Part shown: in pieces, positions 10,339 through 20,542 of the stretch
How the letters are laid out: every line of letters begins with the position of its first letter
Position numbering within the stretch: the stretch's first letter is position 1
NCBI RefSeq assembly: GCF_000182925.2
Contig: NC_026501.1
Span: 4,381,917 to 4,445,916, forward strand
Direction: 5' to 3'
Origin: Neurospora crassa OR74A
Taxonomy: Eukaryota; Ascomycota; Sordariomycetes; Sordariales; Sordariaceae
Length of the DNA stretch: 64,000 nucleotides
The notes under the pieces: generated by a model
Database searches by the model: none
What the model was told of the DNA's origin: nothing
What the model saw: only the letters and a program-made list of their open reading frames with translations
Translations under genes and position numbers: made by a program

Positions 10339-13277
10339 TTAGTCCTCCTCGATCTCGCCCTCTTCGCTACCCGCACGGACGGCAGCGGGTGGCGGCGGCG
10401 TTTTCTCCTTCTCTTGCTGTTTTTGGGGCTGTGGCGACTTGACGCCATCACGAGCGGGGCTAGTAGCCTCATCCTTAACGGCGGGAGCGGTGGCGGGAGC
10501 GGCAGGGACGCCGGCGGCAGGAGTAGCGGTGGTGCTAGGCTCGGTCTTGACTCTCTTCGCCGGGGGCCTGCCGTCATGGCGGTCGTGTTCGTCCTCTTCG
10601 GGGCGGGTGCGGCGGGATGAGCTGGGTCTCTCGTCACCATATGGCAGCTCATCAACATCGCGATCCATTACTCGCCTACGATAGATTCTCTCCCTGTCCT
10701 CATCGCGACTGCGTCGTTCCCGGTCATAGTGGTTGAGCTCGTCGTGGCGAGGGCGTCGATCGTAATCGCGGTCGCGGTCACGTTCACGGTCGCGGTCTCT
10801 GTCCCGGTGATCGCGATCCCTCTCCCGGTCTCTCTCCCGGTCTCGGTCCCGGTCTCTGTCCCTGTCTCTCTCGCGATCACGGTCACGATCACGGTCTCTT
10901 TCTCGTTCACGATCACGGTCACGATAGTCACGACGATCACGATCACGCTCGCGATCGCGATCCCTATCTCTGTCTCGAATAGAGTCATGATGACCATCTA
11001 CTGACCTGCGGTCCGAAAGCAGACTCTCTGCCATGCTGGACTTGCGGAAATTGCGTTCCCGCTCGGCGATAGCCTTGCGGCGGTCCGCCTCGTACGGATC
11101 GTGTTCTGGACTGCGGCTGCGAACGGAGCGTGCGCTGCTGCGGTGAGAGCGCTCACCTCTGTCCCTATACAGGTCGCCGCGATCACGACGACGCAGTCGG
11201 TCTCTTTCGGCCTCTTCTTCCTTTTCCTTCAAGCGGCGAATGTGTTTTTCGAAGGCACTGCGGCGAGCCTCGTCGGACGCAACAGCCTTAAACTCGTTGC
11301 TCTGAGCAATGCGACCCTCTACCTGCTCGTAAGTTTCATTGACCGTGATGGGAGGTTCCAACCTCTTGAGGTATGAACGAAGATCGTCCAAGGCACGACG
11401 CTGCTGGCGTTCAGAATGCTTGTCGTCATCTGCTGACCGTTTGGCCTTCTTTTCTTGAAGCTGTTTTTCAGTAGTTAGATGTTCGTTCCCGCATTGGGTA
11501 AATGTAGGTCACTTACACGCTCGAAAATAAGCTCAAGAATATCGCGCTCAATGTTAGCGGTGCGGCGGTCATCTTTCACAATTGCTTCAAACTCTTGGAA
11601 AGTAGTCTTGGGAGTAACCTCAAACCGTTTATCCTGCCATCCTGCGTTAGCGAAGACCCGAAAGTAGGCTTTTGGTTTCCAGTGTACTCACATCAATAAC
11701 ATCCAGGACATCATTCCTGGTGGTTCTCAAGGCACGTTCTTCTTCCTCGACAACGTCCCAGAACAATTCCATGGGGGTAGAGCCGGGCTGACCGGCCATA
11801 GCCAAGTACCTCTCATCGTGTTCGAAAAGAGGGTAGACCTTGGACCACTTGGATCCTGCTTTGATCTTGCCATCCTTCCTCAACTCAGCGAGAAGAGCAC
11901 AGAAATTGTCGCGGTTCTTGCGTTCCTTGCGAAGCTTCTTGTTCTTCTCCTCTTGCCTAGAGTCGTTGAAGGTACGTTCTAAAGCCTTGACGTGGTTTTG
12001 AAAAACGGTCAGGATATCATACTTGCTGAGGGACTTGTACTTCTCATCCTGTTGGAACTCTGCAGTGCTCTCAATAGTGCCTTGAGCTTCAGACCACCTA
12101 GTGTAGGGCTCAAGGTCAAGTTTCGGGAGAAGCTCAATCAAGCCGTCCATGGCACTCTTGCGCAAAGCAATCTGTTGATCCTTGTGTGCCTTTCTAAGCT
12201 CAACCCGGTAGTCCTCAAACAACTGGCGTCGCTCATTGTCGTCATTGGTAGATCGGAAGATGGTCTCGCCCTCGATCATGGGCCGAGCAGTTTTCCAGCG
12301 TGTGTAGTGCTTGATTTCCGGATGGCTCCGTAGCATCGTGGCGAAATCGGCGCGTAGCTTAGTTAGTCTCTCCTTTGCACGCTCCTTATCCTGAACAACG
12401 ACATCATGGCAATACTTCTCGAAAGCGGCCTTGCGATCCTTTGGATCCTTGATAGCGCGGAACTGAGGATCCTTGACAACAGCTCGGAGGGTTTGCTCCC
12501 AAGTCCAATCGGGTTGGACGCCACTGCGTTTCAGAAGTTTAACGAAGGCAGCCTCCGCCTCCTCTGGTGTCGCGTATTCCGGATCGGCGGTCGCAGGAAC
12601 GAAAGCTGGAGCTGCATTGTTGTTGTTGCCAAACGTCAACTGACGCGACTCTCCCAGTGGCTCTCGGTAGTCGCGGTGGTCGCGGTGGTCACGGTGGTCA
12701 CGGTCCCGATCCCGATCCCGATCGCGGTAGTCACGATCACGGTCACGATCACGATAGTCACGGTCGCGATCGCGGTCGGGGCGGTAGTTGTCAGACTGAC
12801 CGCCTCCATATCCACCTTGATGGCCACCTCCGGGAGCCGAAAAAGGACCGGTAGGAGTACTGTTGACAAAGATGTTAGTTACTGAATTGCCTGACCGAGG
12901 GCGCATGGACCAAGGACTTACGCAGCGCTGGTCGGTGTCGTGGTTCCGACACCAAGAGCTTGCTTGTAGACTTCAGGCATCTCCCACGAGCTTTGCTTGG
13001 TTTCAGTGTTGTACCAGTACTTTTTGCCGCCCTCGGCTGTATATTCTTTCCAAGGCTGGTTGGCGAGCGCACGCTAGGAGCTTGTCAGTACTTCTGTTTC
13101 GGCGATGGACTGCGAGCGCCATTCACATACCTCGGCGGGAGTCATCAGCTCCTCCGGCTTGGTCCATTGCGTGACCCTCGTCAGGGAGTTGTAGTAGTAT
13201 ACACGTCCATCAGGCGTACGGTGGTCTTGCCAGGTCAAGCCTGGCTGCGGGAACGGCCCGCCGGGCAGCGGATTCAT
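10339..13277 (-). CDS. prp40: Prp40-like U1 snRNP splicing factor (WW and FF domains)
   Basis: Nuclear pre-mRNA splicing factor that bridges the 5' splice site complex and the branch-point proteins. Exons: 13277-13131, 13073-12922, 12859-11692, 11633-11517 and 11460-10339, giving 901 residues. WW domain 1 has W16 and W38 and WW domain 2 has W57 and W78; they are split by intron 1. Residues about 125-163 are an Arg-Asp array. A series of FF domains follows from about residue 195, beginning with the TPEEAEAAFVKLLKRSGV segment. The C-terminal 300 residues are an Arg-Asp/Arg-Glu/Ser-rich tail ending EEGEIEED. Splicing at intron 3 joins LDVID to DKRFEVTPKTTF, restoring an FF domain; the nearer CAG is out of frame and is not used. 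Yeast Prp40 is shorter (583 residues) and lacks the charged tail. It is divergent from trs65 (753 bp apart). Confidence 0.93.
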
Positions 13278-14030
13278 CGTGACTGAGTATGTGGTCGATA
13301 CTGAGAAGATATGTTCCTTTCCGTAGATATTTCCGCCCAGTTATAGGTGGTCGGGGATCCGGAAGCGATGCGGTCGTGGGGTTGAAGAAATCTTTCGAGG
13401 CTGCGAATTGGAAGAGGCCGGGACCCCAAGAAAATGCGCGACAGGCGAAAGAGTGACGGGGAAAATGCACGGATCCACTGCAGTTTGGCAGTTTGCGGTC
13501 CAGCGATTTAAATGCCAAGACCATAGCCGGGAAGTGCGTGGCACAGACCATTCCAGCTTCCGTGGGGCTGTGGATTGCTCAGGCTGTCACTCCGGCTAGG
13601 GTCGCCCCTGGCACTTCAGGCCTGTCGCTGTCACTGCCGTGCCCGGTTCAGAAGACGCCGGCCGGGCCCTTGCCGTTCGTTGTGTTATGGACTTGCGGTG
13701 TTACTCAACCTCTCAGTCGGTCCCGGTTACCTTAACACAGACGCCCGATTCAGTCCACCTACGTCGGACCCCTGAATGCCTTCACTGTAGTGCCTTCCAC
13801 ATATCTGATCTAGTGTACTGGAAGAACACGATTTATCACGGGGCATCTTTAGTATACTTTGCGATTGGACCAGCAAGAAACACGGCAATTCAAACCAGAG
13901 CCGAAATTCATCATCATAACCAGCGTCCACCGTAACTGGCCAGCCAAGTACCTTGCTGCTGGCCTCACTCAAAGACCCAGGAGAGGCAAACAACCGAGCC
14001 CACGACACTCACCTATATCTCCACAACACA
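13278..14030. promoter_or_regulatory. divergent prp40/trs65 promoter region
   Basis: This 753 bp spacer lies between divergent start codons and must supply both promoters. I see no coding evidence in it. An in-frame ATG at 13953 could extend Trs65 by 26 residues, but the sequence there is not protein-like. Confidence 0.5.
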
Positions 14031-16200
14031 ATGGTTAATAACATGAATGACGACGACGACACTCACGATGATGGCCAAGCATTTTTGGAACAGTCCTATT
14101 TCAGTTACATCATCCCCTCGGCTTCCAATTTTAAGGCAGACACAAATTCACCACCAAGCTTGCTAGAAGGCATCAGTCAACGAGATGTGCTGTTTTTCGG
14201 TATGAGGTTGGCATCACGTACCCGCACTGTCTTCTCACTTTACTTATTCCATGACTGCAGATGAGACGGCTGATGTCTATCTTGTACTCCGTACCCCTCG
14301 CCAATATGAGGACACACTACGATCTTCGCTATCCCGTATAGTCGTTACATTAGAGGCTCAGATCGTGAACGGCCATGGATCCGACCGTGAAGGTCCTCCG
14401 GCAGCAGAAGTTATCTACACTGGACTCGTTCCAGATCCAGCCAATGTCATCATCTTGCGTACTGCGGAGGAGGAGAATGAACAGGAGAAGGCCGAAGAGG
14501 ATGGGGACAGCAAAGCCGATAATGGAAAGGATTCATATGTTTACGCCATCTGGAGGATGCCCGTCTTCGTATCACGACCAAGGATCAGACTACAAGCACC
14601 CTCTATTGTCTTTGCAGCAACTGCCGGCTTGAAGCTCCTCGATCCCAGGAAATCTCGAGACATGGCCGACGAGGGCTACATGCAAAGTTGCGCACCAGCA
14701 GGCCTCAACCTTCTCGAGTCCTTTGCCGACGACCCAATGCTAGGCGGAATTCAGCCCCGTCTTTCCGCTCTCCGAGTGTCCAGAGTCGCTCCCGTCACAC
14801 AAACAAAACAACCACTACGTCTGTTCAGGGGCATGCAAAGCCTCAGACTTCGAGTCTATCCCGTCGTCCACACGCGGGTACGCTTCGCGCGGCCCAACAC
14901 AAGCCCACCAAGTCCAGCGTTAATCGCCCTTCTTGAGGTGGATTTCACCCCCTTCTTCGACTGTGAAGCCGCCTTGCAAAAGATCGACCTAGCCGTAACC
15001 GACGGCACAGTCGACGATCTCAACAACCAAGATCTTATGACCCTCCCCCTGCACTGCGTCGCCCACGACCATCTCACCTTCCTTTACCGACTCGCACCAC
15101 GTCAGCTCGAGATCATCAGCAAGCACCCTTCTCGAGAGCTCATCATCACAGTCGAGGTGGCTGTCCTCGTCCAGCCCAAAGGCGCCGACCCCTGCACCCC
15201 GAAACTGACCATGTCCTGGACCACGCCACTGGACTTTACACTGCCCGTCAACCCGGGCTTCGGCACGCCCATGACAAAGCCGATCGAGCGCAGACACAAG
15301 CCTAGCCAGCTCTCTATTTCGGGCGGCGTTGACTCGATGCCGCTCGTCTCGCCCTCCGTCACCCGTCCGGACGCGCTCCCCTCGCTCGAGGCCTCCATCA
15401 CCACGCAGCGCATTTTCGAGACGCCTGTCCCGGACTTTGGCATCACCGTGACCTTTGTTGGGCCCGACCGGCCCGTGTACGCCGGTGAGGAATTCGCTTG
15501 GACGGTGTTTGTCGTCAACCGCACTAAACCAGAAGGCGCCACTGGCACCTCTTCGACTTCCACCTCCACCTCCACCAACACCACCACTACCACCACCAAC
15601 GGCATCATCACCACTCGCAGCAACAGCATTAGCATCACCAACGCCATCAGTGGTATTAGCGGCACCGGCGGCGATGGCATCCCCACAATTCTCACCACCC
15701 CGTCCACCACCACCACCGCCACCACCACCTCCACCACCTCTGGCTCTCCCGCCTCCCAGCGTAAACTAGCCCTGTACGCCCTCCCTAAACGTCGCCGGAA
15801 CGAAGTCCGTACTCACCGCGCCTTATCCACCGCGGCGCCCTCTAACAAGCGCGACCCGCTCATCGCGGACGCCGTGCTGGACGATAACGTGGTGCACGCG
15901 ATGCAGCGCAGCAGCGTGGTGGACAGCACCGAGGTGGTTTGTTTGTCTGCGGACGCGCGCGTGGGGCCCCTTGCTCCCAATGCGTGCGCTGTGGTGGAGC
16001 TGAGGTTTTTGGCGCTTAAAGAGGGGGTGTTGGGGATTGAGGCGGTAAGGATTGTGGATTTGGGAAGTCAGGAGCATGTGGATGTTAGGGAGTTGCCTGT
16101 TATTGTTGTCAGGGCAGGGAGGAAGGCAGGGGAGAAGAAGGAGGGGGATGATGCCGAGGGTGGTGAAAAGGAGGTGTTTGAGGAAGTGTCTGTGGAGTGA
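14031..16200 (+). CDS. trs65: TRAPP II subunit Trs65 (Kre11)
   Basis: Subunit of the fungal TRAPP II Golgi tethering and Rab-exchange complex. Exons are 14031-14199 and 14261-16200, giving 702 residues. The intron (61 nt, ending GACTGCAG) joins RDVLFF to DETADVYLVLRTPRQYED, the typical N-terminal segment of the family. The C-terminal part resembles an Ig-like module, with a strand near VYAGEEFAWTVFVVN, a LAPNACAVVELRFLALKEG segment and a closing HVDVRELPVIVV. Between them, about 15541-15760, sits a roughly 70-residue Ser/Thr-rich insert. Yeast Trs65 has a low-complexity Asn-rich insert at the equivalent place. The start is chosen at 14031; the ATG at 14043 is also possible and keeps the acidic MNDDDDTHDD opening. 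The last 20 codons are Glu/Lys/Gly-rich. Identity rests on my recall of the family, without a search. Confidence 0.85.
15541..15760 (+). repeat. trs65: Ser/Thr-rich low-complexity insert coded in trs65
   Basis: Runs of ACC, TCC, AAC and related codons give long Thr and Ser tracts inside the C-terminal domain of Trs65. The codon runs are impure, as in an aged trinucleotide expansion. The opposite strand is also open here, which makes a false Val-rich frame at 15102-15737. Confidence 0.8.
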
Positions 16201-17808
16201 TATGATGGTTTTTGATGGGCGGTAAGTGATCATAACAGTGAGCTAGTTGTTTGTATGACGGATGGAAGCTAGTTGAGATTGGTAGACCGGGTGGTCAAAG
16301 TAGATATCAATGCTATTGCGATTGTTTTGTGATGATATGGGCTGGCGAAATATACCACAGCGAATGGCGAGATGAACTTGGAATGACTAATTGGGTATGG
16401 TCACTGGGTCATTCTCAGTAACATAATCATTGTCATCCATATTTACACACTGTTGCCGTTAAATATCGTGGAAAGATAACGTCATGGAAATTGGAAACTG
16501 ATCGAGTTGCTGTAGCCTTAGCGGGCTCAGGGAGCTTAGTGGGTTAAGCATACTCAATTACCTAACATACTTTGATGTAAGAAGTGTTCGAAGCGGTTAA
16601 CGGTCAACATCGGGGATACCATTCTTGGGAGGAAACCAGACATTAAGCATAGGGAGATCAATACAGCCATTGAGGCGGTCACCCCCCTCATCCTGTGAGG
16701 TTGGGGTGCCAGAAGCGAAAGTTACTTACGAGCTGAAGTGCCCGAAGAAATGAAACACGACATAGCTGGCCTCATGCTTCCAGAAAAGAGAAGAAAGTTG
16801 TTTCTCTGCTGATATCACCGTCAACACAGGTATACATTTGTACCCAGCCTGGAAGATATGAAGAGCTAGGGGCTGAACAGGGGCCGAAGAAGACCCGTAC
16901 ATCGATAGTCAAACACAACACGAGGTTGCGAGAACATGAAAGTGAGGGAAGACAGAAACTGAAGCGTCGCCCTAAAGGATAATCCAATTTGAGAAAAGCG
17001 TACCCTAAACCGCTACATGGTGCGTTATCCAAACAAGTCCTTGCTAACCTAACCCAACAAAACCAAGGAAAATTCATATTTGGAAAGTAAATAAAGAAGG
17101 GGTCATAGAAAGCCAGGGAAGAAGAGCCGAAGCCAGACCAAGGCGCAAAGAAATACATTCTGCCACCGCAAAAAACAGGGTATAACACTCGTATGTGACC
17201 AAGAAACCTTTCCTTCCTCCTGTCTCCTCGAACCAAGCACTGCAGGGCTGAGAACCTCTGCCCAGCACCCCAAGTATACGAAATCGCCGGGAACCATATA
17301 ACGGAAAGCCATAATAACCACAGAATCGCCAATGACCCGAGTTTCCGAGTCGTAATAAGCTCATGTGTACAGCAGTTGAGTACTTCGCGAGTTGGGGAAA
17401 AAGAGAGTAGGGATCTGGAGAGCCAGCAGATCCAGCACGCCAACAAAAGAGGTATCATCCGAAACAAAGAATAAAAAGGAACCGACAAACATGTAACTAG
17501 CCCTCCACCCACTCTGTACTCCTCTAGGATCCGATATCGGAAAACCGAATGCCGGAAAACCGAATGCTGCAAACCAATTGCACGCCCGCCCAACAAGAGG
17601 CTCGCTCGCCTCTCCAGCGAGTCGAATACTGGGGTGTCTTTGAAACGTTTGGAGCTCAGAAATCGAAGGATGACCGGGCGGCAGGCGTGATATTTCTAGC
17701 AATCGTTTCCCCGCCTGGAATGAGGCAGAAGTGTCATGAATGGCGCCGCATCAACAACATGGCTGGTCATACCGAACCAAATGCGCACCGTCACAGCGTC
17801 GTCCTCAT
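16201..17808. other. convergent trs65/rsc7 spacer with a 274-codon open minus-strand frame
   Basis: This is the shared 3' region of trs65 and rsc7. A minus-strand frame stays open for 274 codons (17596-16772). Its translation is hydrophobic and aromatic, with many Cys, Trp and Phe residues, because this strand is T-rich and A-poor. I recognise no domain in it. It lies directly downstream of the rsc7 stop, so it is most easily read as rsc7 3' UTR. A 15-bp tandem (GGAAAACCGAATGCY, two copies) sits at about 17538-17567. Confidence 0.35.
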
Positions 17809-20542
17809 CTACTGTGGCTGGTTAGTCCACCACGTAGCAGGAGTTTGCTGTTGTTGGGTCCATGGCTGCGAAACGGCCGGGGATGGTGCGCTTTGGTGCA
17901 TGTATTGGCGCGGAGTTTGGTCATTTGAGTACATCCCCTGAGAGGGAGCACCATAGCCTTGGTTCATGCTGGGCATAGTCGAGTAAGACATGTTATTTGG
18001 CTGAACCTGGCTTCCAGAGCCCGAGTGTCGCAACTGGGGAGCAGGGGATTGCTGGGAATGGGGCTGTTGGGGCTGGGCAGTGTAGGCTGAGTAGCTGTGC
18101 TGCGGCGTCTGGGGCGTCGGGGGCCACATTTGGGAATTGGTATAACCGTAGTTCTGGCCGGGTTGTGGCATGCTTCCGCTAGAAGCTGACGAAGAGTTTG
18201 TTGGCTTCGAGCTGTTCTGAGCTGGAGCTGGAGCCATACCTCTCATTGTACCTTGAGTCGCCGAAGCCTGTGCATGAAGGGGCTGCGAGTACGGTGCCGC
18301 CGTCATCATCATTTGAGGGCTCTGGTTTGGCACGATGGCAGGTTGCTGTAATCCAGAACTAGGGGCATGAGATGATGCGGCTGGCCGGCTGGTAGGAACA
18401 GCAGATGCTTCGGAACCGACCGGCTGGTTCAGGTTGGTGGCAGTAGCTTGATCGTGCGGCCTGCGCCACAGGTTTTGCAGGTAATCACCACGCATCTCAC
18501 GTTGCTGGTTAACGGCCCGGTTGAACTCGGCTGCATGGTGAGCTTGCGCATGCAGTTCGGATAGAGGCGTGGTCTGGGTCCGATCCTGGTACGGCGGACC
18601 AGTAATCTCTTGTCGCGGGCCAGTCTTCAGAATAGTTGAGTAATCCCGGCTCCTAGTATCATGGTAATCTGGTCCTAGTGTTATTACGGGCATTCTGGTC
18701 GAGGTTGTTGGCGGCGGTCCAATCATACCTGGTTGTACGAGGGGCTGAGGGGCGCCATACGGGCCTGGATTCGTGTTGTAGATGATCTCCCCGTGAGGTC
18801 CTCCGAGCATAGAGTTCTGGTTGGCTTCGGCGGCTGCTTCCCGGGCCTTGGTTCCCCCAGGTCTTTTTTCTCCGGCCAGATCAGCCTCGGTGAAGCCTTG
18901 TTTTCGTGCCTTTGTTTCCCAGTAATCGTCCCTGACGCGGCGGCCGTTGGTAATCACCCTGCTACCAAACTGACGGAACATGCTGCGGGCCGTGACGATG
19001 GCAATCTGGCGTGACCTGTACGAAAAAGGCAAGATCTCCTGGTTCACAAGGTCGTCTTTTTCCTCTTGATTCGCTATAATCTTGTACAGTGACCTGTTCT
19101 TGTTAAACAGCAGATATGAGTCGCGGTAGCCGAGAACTCGAGCACATTCGGTGGCCAACATGAAAAGCTTGTCCCCTCGGTTGGGTACCAGAAAGGTTCG
19201 GCATCTGTATTCGCGATTTCCGGTAAGTTGCCCATTTGGCATAACCTTTTTTTCACCGGCCTCGTCAATCTCCCTTGGCAAGTATTCATCTCCGCCGGGC
19301 CCAAGCTGGTCGGTTGTGTGGTCGCGAACGGTCGGCAGGGCTTTCAGGGTCGTCTTGGTTGGGGTCGTCTTGGGAGGCGAGGCCTGGAGAGGCGTGGCTG
19401 CGGGGGCGGGCGCGGGTGCGGGGGCATACGTGGGTGTTTGTGTCGGGAGTGGGAGAGGAGCACTTTGGCTCTGTGGTGTCTGTGGTGGAAGTGTCTGTTG
19501 GATAGACGGCGCAACGGGGCCCTGGCCGACGGGCTCGGGGACACCCCCAGATGGTCTGGACTTCATCGGTCTTCCTCGCTTTCTAGGCTGCTTATCACCA
19601 CCTGTTCAGGGCGCAAAACGTTGTCAGCATGTTCAACGGCAGCACCTCGTAGCACGACTAGACATGTAACAGGGACGAGGTACACCGAGTTGCAGACGAC
19701 ACAGACACACAGGATCAGGATGGAATGCACAACATACCGTCATCACCAGTGGACCCTGGCGGTCCTGAGTAATGATAATCGTCGGGAGAACGTTCCCGTT
19801 TGAGATTCCGTGGTGGCCCGCTCAAGTCTGGTCGGACACGCACGTCAGTATTTCACATGCAAGGATATTGCGGCAGCGTTTCAGATGAAAGAAGAGAAAA
19901 CGAGATTGCAGAGCGATTGGCAAATCTAACGACGCGACGGGGATGAAGTGCCTAAGACGCGAGCAGTCCGCGAATCCTGGGGAGCGGGGAGGGGGTGCTG
20001 GTGGATGCCGAGCGGACGGGGTTTGCGGGGCGATGACTTGATCATTGTCGCAGACCCAGCAGGCGACCTAGGCCCAGGCAGCGCATCGCTGGGCCCGCGA
20101 GCACCTGTAGAATGAAGGCACTCTCCCCGCTTCGATGCCATCCCGTCGCCGTAGTAAACATGGATACGGAGGAGAATGAGAAGGATTCCATATCGTTGCC
20201 GTCCGGATCCCGTCGAAAAGGTCGGCATTAAAGTCGGGTTGATGTTGGACTGGATCCACCCTTGCCCGGGCCTCGTCCGGCACCAACACCACCGTCATGG
20301 TTCACGCACACGCAAACGCAAACGCAAACGCAAACGCACCGTGACACCCATCACGCAGTCCCGGTCGCAGGGGCAGGCGCGCACACGCAAGGGACCAGCG
20401 ACACGGAGGTAACTGTTCGGGAAATATTCCAAGACCCCAGAGCAGGGCCGACACTAAAGAAATGTGATGGTGGCATACCTGTGTTGAGCGCGGCGGGATT
20501 GATCGTTGCACTATCAACGCCGTTTGGCTGTGCTGCGTACAT
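17809..20542 (-). CDS. rsc7: RSC/SWI-SNF chromatin-remodelling subunit Rsc7 (Swp82/Npl6 family)
   Basis: Nuclear subunit of an RSC-type remodelling complex. The main exon is 19601-17809. The upstream exon 19827-19738 contributes LSGPPRNLKRERSPDD and runs into a KRGRP AT-hook-like core across the intron. The likely first exon is 20542-20479 (MYAAQPNGVDSATINPAALN), with donor G|GTATGC in matching phase. Together they give 648 residues. The conserved Rsc7 domain (about 105-260) starts near GGDEYLPREIDEAGEKK and includes GNREYRCRTFLVPNRGDKLF, LATECARVLGYRDSYLLFNK and RSRQIAIVTARSMFRQFG. The rest is a Gln/Pro/Ser/Met-rich tail with TPQTPQHSYS-type segments, usual in fungal members. The first exon is the weak point: the intron would be 651 nt, and another donor at about 20105 preceded by an ATG at 20141 also fits the phase. 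Family identity is firm. Confidence 0.85.

Noticed and set aside
11634-11642. Nearer CAG acceptor for prp40 intron 3 (at 11642)
   Set aside because: It shifts the frame and gives a non-conserved peptide. The acceptor eight bases further restores the FF-domain sequence DKRFEVTPKTTF.
15102-15737. Val-rich 211-codon minus-strand frame
   Set aside because: It is the mirror of the Thr/Ser repeat region of trs65 and low complexity.
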